A stretch of DNA of 23,564 nucleotides from Desulfobacteraceae bacterium (GTDB lineage: Bacteria; Desulfobacterota; Desulfobacteria; Desulfobacterales; SG8-13), in NCBI GenBank assembly GCA_029287875.1, contig JARFQH010000094.1:1-23564 (forward strand). The letters run 5' to 3'. Under the pieces are notes generated by a model. That model was not told the DNA's origin, searched no databases, and saw only the letters and a program-made list of their open reading frames with translations. Each line of letters begins with the position of its first letter. Position 1 is the first letter of the stretch. A program made the translations under genes and the position numbers. Below, in pieces: positions 1 through 7,186 of the stretch.

Positions 1-1416
1 GACCGGGTCCCGCCGATCGACTTCGAAGAAATCCAGGGCGTCATCGAATCGGAACTGAAGCGTCCGTTGGTGGAGATTTTCGCCGCTTTCGAACCGGTGG
101 CACTGGCCGCCGCATCGGTGGCACAGGTCCACCTGGCCGGGTTGAAAACCGGCGAAAAAGTGGCGGTAAAGGTCATTCGGCCCGGAATCGACAAAAAAAT
201 CAGGGAAGACATCGGGTTGATGTACTACTTTGCCGAGAAGATCGAGCGATCCTCCGAGATCGGCCGCACCGTCGGTGCCGTCAATCTGGTGAAAGAATTC
301 GAAAGAAATATATTTCGCGAACTCGACATGTACACCGAAGCGGGAAGTATCGAACGCTTTGCCGCCAACTTCAAGGACGCCGAAGACCTCTACATCCCGA
401 ACGTCTACTGGGACTATACTTCCCGGTCGGTCCTGACGATGGAACACATCGACGGCATCAAAATGGACCGGGTCGAAGAGATAAAAGCCCACGGGATCGA
501 TCCCAAGGAAATCGCCATGATCGGTCTGCGTTCCTTTTCCCGCCAGCTGATGGACTTCGGCCTCTTTCACGCCGACCCGCATCCCGGCAACACGCTCGTG
601 ATGTACGACGGCCGTGTCAGCCTGGTGGACTTCGGCATCATCGGCTATCTGGACGAAGAAACGATGCTTCAGATTGCCAATATTTTTCTCGGATATGCCG
701 AGCACGACTACGATCTGATCATGGAGGCCTTCGAGGACGCCGGTCTCATCAACCCGGATGCCTTGGATCTGCGCAGCTTTCGCACGGACCTGAAAGACAT
801 CAGTGAGCCATTTTACGGACGAACCCTGCAGACCATTTCCGTCAAAGATGTTTATGACCAGGTGATGCAGCTGGTGTTGAAATACCGGATCCGCCTGCCC
901 CGTAATCTTTTACTGCTCTTTAAAACCTTTATCCAGACCGAGGCCCTCGGTAAAATTCTCGGCAGCGACGCCAGCATTCTCGAGGTCACTCGGCCTTATG
1001 CGCACAATCTGCTTCAGCGTGGATACGAGGCCCGTAAAATAATGCGCAATGTCGGCAAGGAAACCCGCCGCATAGGCGGTTATTTGCGGGTGCTGCCGAA
1101 GTTTCTTCACGATATTCTCCGCGCGGCAGCCAGCGGCAAACATCGGATCGAGGTCTGGCACAGCGGGTTTGAGCAGCTTGACGACAAGATTGAAAAGGGC
1201 ATCAATCGTCTGACAATCGGCATCATCGTCAGTGCATCAGTGATCGCGGGCTCGCTGATATTGAATTCTTCGCAGAAAGTTATGGAGTTCACGCTGAATT
1301 TCTTCGGCGTGCACACCGTTTCCATCACATCGCTGCTGGGAATAACCGGCTACTCCATGGCAACGGTTCTGGGGATATGGCTGGTTATTTCCATCATGCG
1401 ATCAGGCAAGATGTAA
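1..1416 (+). CDS. UbiB/ABC1/AarF-family atypical protein kinase (5' end cut by window)
   Basis: The frame is open from base 1 with no start seen, so the N-terminus lies outside the window. By comparison with usual UbiB lengths (about 540-560 aa), roughly 80-90 residues are missing. Numbering codons from base 1, the Ala-rich loop that replaces the P-loop (AAASVAQVH) is at codons 36-44, the ATP-site Lys (VAVK) at 57, the catalytic HADPHPGN segment at 190-197 and the metal-binding DFG at 210-212. The C-terminus holds two hydrophobic segments (IGIIVSASVIAGSLIL and a second before the stop), typical of membrane-tethered UbiB proteins. Family members support ubiquinone or isoprenoid-lipid metabolism by ATPase or kinase-like activity. 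In an anaerobe the quinone would probably be menaquinone, so the substrate is unknown. A methyltransferase gene follows 38 nt downstream on the same strand. Confidence 0.93.
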   Translation, partial: DRVPPIDFEEIQGVIESELKRPLVEIFAAFEPVALAAASVAQVHLAGLKTGEKVAVKVIRPGIDKKIREDIGLMYYFAEKIERSSEIGRTVGAVNLVKEFERNIFRELDMYTEAGSIERFAANFKDAEDLYIPNVYWDYTSRSVLTMEHIDGIKMDRVEEIKAHGIDPKEIAMIGLRSFSRQLMDFGLFHADPHPGNTLVMYDGRVSLVDFGIIGYLDEETMLQIANIFLGYAEHDYDLIMEAFEDAGLINPDALDLRSFRTDLKDISEPFYGRTLQTISVKDVYDQVMQLVLKYRIRLPRNLLLLFKTFIQTEALGKILGSDASILEVTRPYAHNLLQRGYEARKIMRNVGKETRRIGGYLRVLPKFLHDILRAAASGKHRIEVWHSGFEQLDDKIEKGINRLTIGIIVSASVIAGSLILNSSQKVMEFTLNFFGVHTVSITSLLGITGYSMATVLGIWLVISIMRSGKM

Positions 1417-1454
1417 TTTTTTTGCTTCACAGCCGCCCGGATGACGGAAAAACC

Positions 1455-2105
1455 ATGTTTTCTATCGACCAATTCAACCGGCAGTATGACACCGAGCGCC
1501 GTGACATCGTCATCGACGACCACCGCTATTGGTTTTTTGTCCCCAGATCGATCGACCGGTTCATCGACCCGGAAGACCCCTTGCAGGACTTTCCGCTCTG
1601 GGCCAAGATCTGGCCGGCCAGCGTTGTGCTGGCCGGGCACCTCCGCCGCCTGCCGGTGGCGCCGGGCCAACGGATACTCGAAATTGGTTCCGGACTCGGG
1701 GTGGTCGGCATCATTGCGGCCTGCAGCGGTCACGACGTCACCCTGACAGACGCCAATCCCCACGCGCTCGAATTCGCCCGCGCCAACGCGTACCTCAACG
1801 GTTGCACTCAGCTGACGGTCCAGCGTCTCGACTGGCAGGACCCCCAGCCGGAGGGGGAATTCGACACCATCGTCGGCTCCGAAGTCGTTTACAAGGATCA
1901 GGATATCGACCGACTCCTGACGTTGTTCGTTAATTGTCTCAAACCCCAAGGACACATCATTTTGGTCGAAGAGATGCGCCGGACTCTCGATCCGTTTTTT
2001 CGGCACCTCGATCCCCATTATCGGATCAGTATAAAAAAAAAGGTCCTGCGCGCTGCGGACGAAGAATCCCTGGTTCTGCTGATAAAAATGCATCCGCGCA
2101 AATAA
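1455..2105 (+). CDS. Class I SAM-dependent methyltransferase (METTL21/Nnt1-like)
   Basis: This is a 216-aa Rossmann-fold methyltransferase. Motif I (RILEIGSGLGVVG) is at residues 73-85, the acidic motif II residue is at LTD (about 97-99), and a motif IV-like VGSEVVY is at 140-146. The N-terminal segment PLWAKIWPASVVLA resembles the lead-in of lysine/protein methyltransferases of the METTL21 group, so a protein or small-molecule N-methyltransferase is the likeliest role; the substrate cannot be read. I chose ATG 1455, which leaves a 38-nt gap after the kinase and has a weak ACGGA ribosome site. An in-frame ATG at 1377 would add 26 residues and overlap the upstream gene by 40 nt. A long open frame on the opposite strand here is a shadow. 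Confidence 0.85.
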   Translation: MFSIDQFNRQYDTERRDIVIDDHRYWFFVPRSIDRFIDPEDPLQDFPLWAKIWPASVVLAGHLRRLPVAPGQRILEIGSGLGVVGIIAACSGHDVTLTDANPHALEFARANAYLNGCTQLTVQRLDWQDPQPEGEFDTIVGSEVVYKDQDIDRLLTLFVNCLKPQGHIILVEEMRRTLDPFFRHLDPHYRISIKKKVLRAADEESLVLLIKMHPRK

Positions 2106-2123
2106 GCCTGAGGTAAGCACTCA

Positions 2124-2209
2124 CAGGGCACCGCATCTGCTTTGTTGTCGGGCACGTGAAGTACAAAAGTACGTCTGTGTGCCCGACGTCTTGCATCTGC
2201 AGCACCCTG
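2124..2209. repeat. Long imperfect palindrome (86 bp)
   Basis: Outer arms are CAGGG (2124-2128) and CCCTG (2205-2209). Inner arms are TCGGGCAC (2148-2155) and GTGCCCGA (2179-2186). GTAC boxes (2161-2164 and 2169-2172) flank an AAAA loop. The arms stay partly complementary throughout, so the RNA could form one long hairpin. It lies 19 nt after the methyltransferase stop. It may act as a transcript end or be a REP-like intergenic repeat. There is no T-tract after it, so a classical intrinsic terminator is less likely. Confidence 0.6.
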
Positions 2210-2272
2210 TAAACGCCTACAATGAGGTGGTTTGAAGCGCATCGGACTTTGCACCCCTGTGAACGGTTACAA
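2203..2272. repeat. Pair of imperfect direct repeats (CACCCTGTRAACG..TACAA)
   Basis: CACCCTGTAAACGCCTACAA (2203-2222) recurs as a slightly longer copy at 2252-2272: CACCCCTGTGAACGG then TTACAA. The match is about 16 of 20 with one inserted C. The first copy overlaps the right arm of the 86-bp palindrome. Function is unknown. With the palindrome it makes up a repeat-derived gene-free stretch. Confidence 0.4.
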
Positions 2273-2381
2273 CCTGAGCATTGCTGGTAAAGCCACAGCC
2301 GATGCGGTTGACGCCTTTTTGTCCCCAACGTTGCCATTGCAGCATAAACCAGTGACATGACAAAGCGGCATGGTGACGTAT

Positions 2382-2464
2382 CTGTCCCGGTGAGGGCTTT
2401 TGTACTATAGATTACGCAAGAAAATTCACTATTGTCCGCAACCCGCCCTCACCTCCGTCGACAG
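2382..2464. repeat. Inverted repeat with long spacer (GGTGAGGGC/GCCCTCACC)
   Basis: A perfect 9-bp pair, GGTGAGGGC (2389-2397) and GCCCTCACC (2445-2453), is nested inside CTGTC (2382-2386) and GACAG (2460-2464). The intervening 47 nt are A+T-richer and show no gene. It lies upstream of the DUF4124 gene and its candidate promoter. It could be a remnant of a small palindromic element or a regulatory structure. Confidence 0.45.
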
Positions 2465-2500
2465 ATTTAATAATGGACCCTGACATTGCAACGGGGGTAT

Positions 2501-2529
2501 TTGACATTGGCAGGCCAAGTTAATAAGTT
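2501..2529 (+). promoter_or_regulatory. Candidate sigma-70 promoter for the DUF4124 gene
   Basis: TTGACA (2501-2506), a 17-bp spacer, then TAAGTT (2524-2529). The -35 box matches consensus; the -10 is moderate. The predicted transcript start near 2536 lies after an upstream in-frame candidate start at 2486. This supports the start at 2582, where a signal peptide begins. Confidence 0.5.
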
Positions 2530-2581
2530 AAATTTAAAGTTTACCGTTATATGGAATCACAAACATCGTTTTGGACCTCCA

Positions 2582-3184
2582 ATGAGATTGTTGCGGTTTG
2601 CAACTCTGCTGATAGTCGTTATTATGCTTGCCGCTACCGTCCCGGCTGAAGAGCTCTATACGTGGACGGATTCAAAAGGGGTGACACATATCTCCCGGAC
2701 CCCCCCGCCAACAAATGCCCGCCACCAAGAGGTGATCGAATACACTCCGCAGACCCCTTCTGAAATAGAAGCCATACGGCAGGAGAAGGAGGCGTTGCAG
2801 GACCGTTATAACGAAGAGGCCATTCTGCAAAACGCGCGCGCTGCCCGGCGCGAGGCCGAAGTCGCCCGACAGCGGGCGGCAGAAGTCAGGGACGCAGCCG
2901 ATGCCGCTGAAAAAAGGGCCGCGGAGTTCAAGAAAAAAGTCGGCAATACCATCCGGCGGCAGCAACTCAACCGCGGGACCACTTTGCGATTGGAGGCAGA
3001 GGCCTCTGCCGCTCGCAACGAGGCGCTTAAAGCGGCTCAAAACGCCGACTTGGCCGAAAAAAGGGCTGTTGAAGCCGAAAGGAAAGCCGGAGAGGTTTTA
3101 AGCCGGGGCGAGGCCGGTGAGACCGGAATGCAGCCGGCATCGGAACAAGCAGACCGGCAGCCGAACCCTGGCGTGTCTCGGTAG
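2582..3184 (+). CDS. Secreted DUF4124-domain protein with coiled coil
   Basis: This is a 200-aa exported protein of unknown function. From ATG 2582 it begins with a signal peptide: MRLLR, a hydrophobic core at 7-20, and likely cleavage after VPA at residue 22. A short DUF4124 domain follows (YTWTDSKGVTHIS, residues 26-38), which is usually placed just after export in periplasmic proteins. Residues about 60-185 are very rich in Ala, Glu, Arg and Lys in a heptad-like pattern (many A-E-A and A-A-E-K-R-A runs), predicting a long coiled coil. The frame extends upstream to 2486, but that would bury the signal peptide and start before the candidate promoter. It stands alone between repeats, so context gives no further clue. 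Confidence 0.8.
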   Translation: MRLLRFATLLIVVIMLAATVPAEELYTWTDSKGVTHISRTPPPTNARHQEVIEYTPQTPSEIEAIRQEKEALQDRYNEEAILQNARAARREAEVARQRAAEVRDAADAAEKRAAEFKKKVGNTIRRQQLNRGTTLRLEAEASAARNEALKAAQNADLAEKRAVEAERKAGEVLSRGEAGETGMQPASEQADRQPNPGVSR

Positions 3185-3196
3185 GGCTTACCACTG

Positions 3197-3254
3197 AAAT
3201 CCGGGACCAATCCGTTGGGACTGCGCTCGATTTCGAGCGACAAATGCCGGATTT
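3197..3254. repeat. Hairpin/inverted repeat after the DUF4124 gene
   Basis: A perfect 7-bp stem, CGCTCGA-TT-TCGAGCG (3224-3239), lies inside an 8-bp inverted pair, AAATCCGG (3197-3204) and CCGGATTT (3247-3254). It starts 12 nt after the stop codon, so it may end or stabilise the upstream transcript. No T-run follows. Confidence 0.45.
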
Positions 3255-3330
3255 GATCAATTTTCTTCGTTTTAAGCGTGCATCCGCCACGGATCGTGTC
3301 CCAGTCCACTCGGCGAAATGGCTCAAATAA

Positions 3331-3456
3331 GCGCCGGATCTTGGTTCGTCTGCAAGGCGTGGCCACCGGCGAGTATGCGTCTTTGTGTCGGCAGCACTTA
3401 ACGCAGTCGGCGGGCAAAAGACAAGCAAGATGTGTAATTATTTCTTGCTGGGGCCC
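3331..3456. repeat. Partial copy of a dispersed intergenic repeat (copy A)
   Basis: This stretch is homologous to 6912-7037. Both start GCGCCGGAT, share TTCGTC, CAAGGC, GTGTCGG and AACGCAGT, and end in an almost identical 42-bp block (CAAAAGACAAGCAAGATGTG onward to GCTGGGGCCC) with two mismatches. The matching left terminus present in copy B is missing here, so copy A looks left-truncated or rearranged. It ends 17 nt before the ATG of the HD-protein gene, so it forms that gene's immediate 5' region. Short open frames inside it are repeat artefacts. Confidence 0.75.
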
Positions 3457-3473
3457 ATAAAGAAAGGCACCCG

Positions 3474-4634
3474 ATGCAGTTCTACGATTTCAAAGAATTT
3501 CTGAGACTCTCCTCGGTCTTGAACTACAACTTGAGCGCTGCATCGTTGAATCGGTATAATGTTCTGCTTTTCATCATCGGCGAAAAAAAACTGGTCCTCG
3601 ACGAACAAATGGATCGCGAGCACCGGCTGATCGTGATGGAGGCCCTCAGCTATCTTTTTAACGTCTACAACCAAAAAAGACGACGCCTCGGTCCAATGGC
3701 GGTTCTGCACCCTCTCAGAGCCGCGGCCCTCTATGCCAGGTCATGCGAGGTTATCAACATCGTTTCTTTGCTGAGTGCGCTCTTTCACGATATTCTCGAA
3801 GACGTCGATCCCCTAGAATTCGAAAAACGTCGCTGGCGCGAGCTGGAAGTCCAGCTGTCAACCCTGCTGGAAAAATTGCATTCCGACAATGAGGCGTCCC
3901 TCGTTGAGCGACTCCGCTACCTGACCCGTCTCGATAGCGAAACCTACTACCACTACATCGGCCGACTGCTCGAAGAGTCGCGTCAAGCGCCGGATCTTAT
4001 AGAAGTCAAGCTCGCCGATCGCCTCGACAACACGCTGGACATGCGTATCGACCTTCAAGATCCGATCGACGAGGTCAATTTCTTCGAGACAATTTTTCAG
4101 ATCCTTTGTGTCAACAACTATTCCGGCTACCGACCGAAAACCGAACACCCACCGTCAGCGGTTTTAAATGGCTCCAAACGTCTGTATCAGCTGTTCAAAA
4201 ACGCGGTCATTTTATCGCTCATCCGGCAGATGGTCGATATCGAAGGCAACCGCTCGGCGCTGGTCCTCTTCAAGGCCTTGTCGGATGCCAGTCTATTGGA
4301 GGCCCAGCGGACCCTGATTCACCTGCTGGGGTACCATCATCGCAATCCGGACACCCTTAGGCCTTTGCTCATGGAAGCAATGGAATACTGTTACAACGGT
4401 CGCACGGACCTGGTAACAGAGCCAAACACCCATTGGATGCTGGACGGCCTCTTTTCGACTTATTTCGGTTACACCTCCGGCCGGCTGCGCAATCAGCAGC
4501 TCGATCGCCTTTACCAAAACAAGCCCCTGATGATCGAGGCCTCCATTGCCTTCATCGTTATTTTTTTCAGCTTCTTAAACGATCACCGCTACTATGTTAA
4601 AGGAATCAGCTCATCGGGCATCACTGCCGGCTGA
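3474..4634 (+). CDS. Stand-alone RelA/SpoT-like HD-domain phosphohydrolase
   Basis: This 386-aa protein has an HD domain of the RelA/SpoT/Mesh1 type. The metal ligands are read as H79 (LHPLRAA), H105-D106 (LFHDILED) and D182 (KLADRLDN). The HDxxED pair E109-D110 and the Asn four residues after the last Asp (N186) are both kept, as in (p)ppGpp hydrolases. Spacing between the ligands (26 and 76 residues) is close to that of Rel hydrolase domains. No synthetase domain, TGS or ACT domain follows. The C-terminal 200 residues are helical and unrecognised, with a hydrophobic patch near 355-370 (IEASIAFIVIFFSFL). A role in alarmone or other nucleotide pyrophosphate hydrolysis is inferred. The start at 3474 has an AAAGG ribosome site about 8 nt upstream. 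Confidence 0.75.
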   Translation: MQFYDFKEFLRLSSVLNYNLSAASLNRYNVLLFIIGEKKLVLDEQMDREHRLIVMEALSYLFNVYNQKRRRLGPMAVLHPLRAAALYARSCEVINIVSLLSALFHDILEDVDPLEFEKRRWRELEVQLSTLLEKLHSDNEASLVERLRYLTRLDSETYYHYIGRLLEESRQAPDLIEVKLADRLDNTLDMRIDLQDPIDEVNFFETIFQILCVNNYSGYRPKTEHPPSAVLNGSKRLYQLFKNAVILSLIRQMVDIEGNRSALVLFKALSDASLLEAQRTLIHLLGYHHRNPDTLRPLLMEAMEYCYNGRTDLVTEPNTHWMLDGLFSTYFGYTSGRLRNQQLDRLYQNKPLMIEASIAFIVIFFSFLNDHRYYVKGISSSGITAG

Positions 4635-4659
4635 CCGCCTTTAAGATCGGTATCGAGGC

Positions 4660-4825
4660 TCTTAGGGCTCACGAGAAAACAAATTGGCAACTTTGGGCGA
4701 TGAAGCGCCCGGTCGACAAGTCGCGAAAACGCAGGAATATCTGGATATTCCGAGTTTTCACAACGCAGCCGGACGGGATGCATCGGCGTCCAAAATATTA
4801 AGTTATTTTTGAGTGAGCCCTTAGA
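4660..4825. repeat. 166-bp centre-symmetric palindromic element (MITE-like)
   Basis: Ends are TCTTAGGGCTCAC (4660-4672) and GTGAGCCCTTAGA (4813-4825), inverted with one mismatch. Inner arms GAAAAC..GGAATATC and GATATTCC..GTTTTC meet at a TG centre (4742-4743), which is exactly the midpoint of the element. The arms remain partly complementary throughout, so the whole unit could fold as one hairpin. There is no coding capacity. Its ends and length match the element at 6876-7042. The rest of 4635-4896 shows nothing recognisable. Confidence 0.75.
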
Positions 4826-4896
4826 TTCGTGTTCATCGCTTCATTCCGATTGCCCGCCCCCACAGCCACCGGCCGACGCTGTGCCGTAACACCTGT

Positions 4897-4924
4897 TTGA
4901 CAGATTTCAAATGATCGATATATT
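4897..4924 (+). promoter_or_regulatory. Candidate sigma-70 promoter of selD
   Basis: TTGACA (4897-4902), a 16-bp spacer, then TATATT (4919-4924). This is the best promoter-like match in the window. Transcription would start near 4931, leaving an 85-nt leader before ATG 5016 and excluding the upstream palindrome from the transcript. Confidence 0.6.
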
Positions 4925-5015
4925 CTTGCGATGTTACTGTCGCGCATTCAGAAGAAAGCGGCCGCCGCCTTGCGCTGCCGACACAAGTGTTTCCGGAACA
5001 TAACCAGGATATCCG

Positions 5016-6077
5016 ATGAAAATTTTCAATCGCTTCCAAAAACCGACCCTGCTGAGTTTGTCGAAGAGCTGCGGCTGAGCGGCGAAAATCAGCCCGGTCG
5101 GGCTGAACGAAATGCTGAAAAAGCTACCGGCCAATCAAGACCCCAATCTGCTGGTGGGTTACGAAACCAGCGATGACGCCGGGGTCTATCGTCTGACAGA
5201 CGATATGGCGATTATCACCACCGCTGATTTTATCACACCCCCGGTCAACGATCCCTATGTTTTCGGCCAGATCGCGGCAGCCAATGCCCTCAGCGACGTT
5301 TACGCCATGGGCGGACGCCCGATTACCTGCCTGAACCTCGCCGGATTTCCGTCAAAGAAGCTCGGCCTGGATGTCTTGAACCGAATCGTGGCGGGCGGTT
5401 TATCCAAAATAACGGAGGCCGGAGCGGTCTTGGCCGGTGGGCACACGACCGAGGACGAAGAGCCGAAATACGGCTTGGCGGTCACCGGCATCGTGCATCC
5501 CCTGAAATTCTGGAGCAACTCCGGAGCCCGGCCCGGTGACGTTCTGGTGTTGACCAAATCGCTCGGCAGCGGCGTGCTCTTCAATGCCAACTTGAAAGGC
5601 TGGGTGTCGACTGCGGCGCTGACGGAATGCCTGTCGGTCATCACGCAATTGAATCGAACCGCTGCCGAAATCATGCAGGGTTTCGAGATCCATGCCGCTA
5701 CGGACATCACCGGATTCGGTCTCTCCGGCCATGCCTTCGAAATGGCCCGGGGATCACAGGTGCAACTGAGGCTCTCAATCGGCGCGCTGCCGATCATGAG
5801 AGAGGCGCTTGAGATGTACGAAAGGGGAATGACCACCGGAGTGAATCTGCACAACCGCCGATTGGTCGAGAACCACATCCGTTTCGAAGATGAGCTGCCG
5901 ACATGGCATAGGGAAATCGTCTATGACCCTCAGACCAGCGGTGGTTTGATGGTGGCGGTGCCTGAACAGCAAGGCTGGGAACTCGTGACCACCCTTTTGC
6001 AGGCGGGGGTTGCTCCGGCAGCCGTAATCGGCAGGGTCGACCAGCTGGAAGACGACACGTACCTGGTCTTCACCTGA
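5016..6077 (+). CDS. selD: Selenide, water dikinase (selenophosphate synthetase), selenocysteine-containing
   Basis: SelD makes selenophosphate from selenide and ATP, the selenium donor for selenocysteine and 2-selenouridine synthesis. The protein is 353 aa when the in-frame TGA at 5076-5078 is read as selenocysteine. Residues 18-26 then read S-C-G-U-A-A-K-I-S, aligning U21 with the catalytic Cys17 and K24 with Lys20 of E. coli SelD. Downstream, the ATP-binding and dimer-core motifs follow: DDAGVY, ANALSDVYAMGG, LAGGHTTEDEEP, DITGFGLSGHAFEMA and DPQTSGG. ATG 5016 is preceded by AGGA (5006-5009). The first ATG after the TGA is at 5112; starting there would lose the active site and 32 codons. 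A SECIS-like hairpin follows the TGA. The gene has its own promoter, so it is probably monocistronic or leads into the DUF2062 gene 120 nt downstream. The same product is needed to translate SelD itself. Confidence 0.95.
5076..5105 (+). promoter_or_regulatory. UGA selenocysteine codon and bacterial SECIS hairpin
   Basis: The TGA codon (5076-5078) is followed after 11 nt by a perfect 6-bp stem, CAGCCC (5090-5095) and GGGCTG (5100-5105), closing a GGTC loop (5096-5099). The loop GGUC matches the SelB-binding apical loop of E. coli fdhF. The distance from UGA to the loop (17 nt) is within one base of fdhF (18 nt). This element would recruit SelB and Sec-tRNA to decode UGA. SelA, SelB and tRNA-Sec genes are not in this window. 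Confidence 0.85.
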
Positions 6078-6197
6078 CATGGAGTGGATTCTTTTTTTTA
6101 TTTCTGCTATACGGGCATCGCTCGTCCGATCAAAATTCGGGCTGACAGCCTCAGCTCCTTGCAGCCGGATTGCCGGTGGACTTGTGGTCGCACACCG

Positions 6198-6830
6198 ATG
6201 ATGAATAAAAAATCAACTCCTCCACAGGCGGTAACAAAAGAAAACCGGCTGCTCGCACCCCTGGTTCGGACTTATGAACGCTTTCTGAAAATCAGGGGCC
6301 AGCCGCGAGAAATTGCGCTCGGTTTTGCCCTCGGTCTTTTCGTGGGGATGACGCCCTTTATTGGCTTGCATACGGTCATGGCCATACCGCTCGCCGCGCT
6401 GCTCAAATGGAACAAAATCTCTGCAGCTGTTGCGGTGTGGTTTACCAACGCCGCCACCGCACCTTTTATATATAGTATCACCTACGTTGTCGGAGCCCGC
6501 ATTGCCGGGATAAACCAGGTTTTCAGCTGGAAGAACGTCGAAAGTTTATCGGCCGTATACCGGCTGATCCTGCATACACCGGAAATGATCTGGGCTATGG
6601 TCATTGGCGGTGTGATCCTGGGATTTCCGCTGGCCGTTGCCGGTTACTATTTGGCATTCTATGTCGTCGGACGCTACCAGGAAAAAATAAGGATCAAACG
6701 CAAGGAATCGAAGAAACTATGGTCGCGCAAGAGGAAAACAGGCAAACGCAAACGGTCGGTGCCGTCGACCGTCAAAGAAGTGCTCTCCACGGGAAACAAC
6801 AACCCATCTTCCCACCAAGAACCGCCCTGA
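6198..6830 (+). CDS. DUF2062 integral membrane protein
   Basis: This is a 210-aa membrane protein of unknown function. Residues about 35-60 (REIALGFALGLFVGMTPFIG) carry the hallmark DUF2062 sequence. Further hydrophobic stretches occur at VMAIPLAALL, AAVAVWFTNAATAPFIYSIT and AMVIGGVILGFPLAVAGYYL, giving three or four membrane segments. The C-terminal 50 residues are strongly basic (KRKESKKLWSRKRKTGKRKR), a cytoplasmic tail that could bind nucleic acid or lipid head groups. I chose ATG 6198 because the extra N-terminus from GTG 6084 is not family-like; no strong ribosome site distinguishes them, and ATG 6201 is also possible. It follows selD by 120 nt on the same strand, with no terminator evident apart from a T-run near 6091. 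Confidence 0.75.
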   Translation: MMNKKSTPPQAVTKENRLLAPLVRTYERFLKIRGQPREIALGFALGLFVGMTPFIGLHTVMAIPLAALLKWNKISAAVAVWFTNAATAPFIYSITYVVGARIAGINQVFSWKNVESLSAVYRLILHTPEMIWAMVIGGVILGFPLAVAGYYLAFYVVGRYQEKIRIKRKESKKLWSRKRKTGKRKRSVPSTVKEVLSTGNNNPSSHQEPP

Positions 6831-6875
6831 ATATTCTGCTTGAAACGCTATCCGCACCGGAGACGGCATCCACCG

Positions 6876-7042
6876 TCTAAGGGTCACGGTAAGAAATAAT
6901 TCCACAAGATTGCGCCGGATTTGGGTTCGTCCACAAGGCACATACAGCGGCGCATATCGAGATACGTGTCGGTGGATGTAACGCAGTAGACGATCCAAAA
7001 GACAAGCAAGATGTGGAATTATTTTTTGCTGGGGCCCTTAAG
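6876..7042. repeat. 167-bp centre-symmetric palindromic element (copy B)
   Basis: Ends are TCTAAGGGTCACG (6876-6888) and the near-inverse GGGGCCCTTAAG (7031-7042). Just inside is a perfect 13-bp inverted pair, AAATAATTCCACA (6894-6906) and TGTGGAATTATTT (7012-7024). The centre is TATC-GA-GATA (6955-6964), within half a base of the element's midpoint. Most of the internal part (6912-7037) is also present at 3331-3456. It fills most of the 356-nt gap between two converging genes. The remaining bases 7043-7186 show no gene or clear terminator. Confidence 0.75.
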
Positions 7043-7186
7043 GCCATCGGGATCAGAAATCTGATGTTGGAAACAACCCTGAAGGCGAAGAGCATTAAAT
7101 GGGTTCGAAACACCAAATTTTAGTTTCCAAACCCCATAAGAATTCAAAAACCCACTGGCCCGACGATAAAAAATCGCTTCCAGCAC

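Noticed and set aside
1350..2120. 256-codon open frame on the minus strand
   Set aside because: It is antisense to the methyltransferase, whose plus-strand frame has clear SAM-binding motifs. High G+C content makes long antisense frames common.
6717..7116. Two minus-strand frames of 93 and 79 codons over repeat copy B
   Set aside because: They are produced by the palindromic repeat; similar Arg/His/Cys-rich frames arise at copy A. No ribosome sites.
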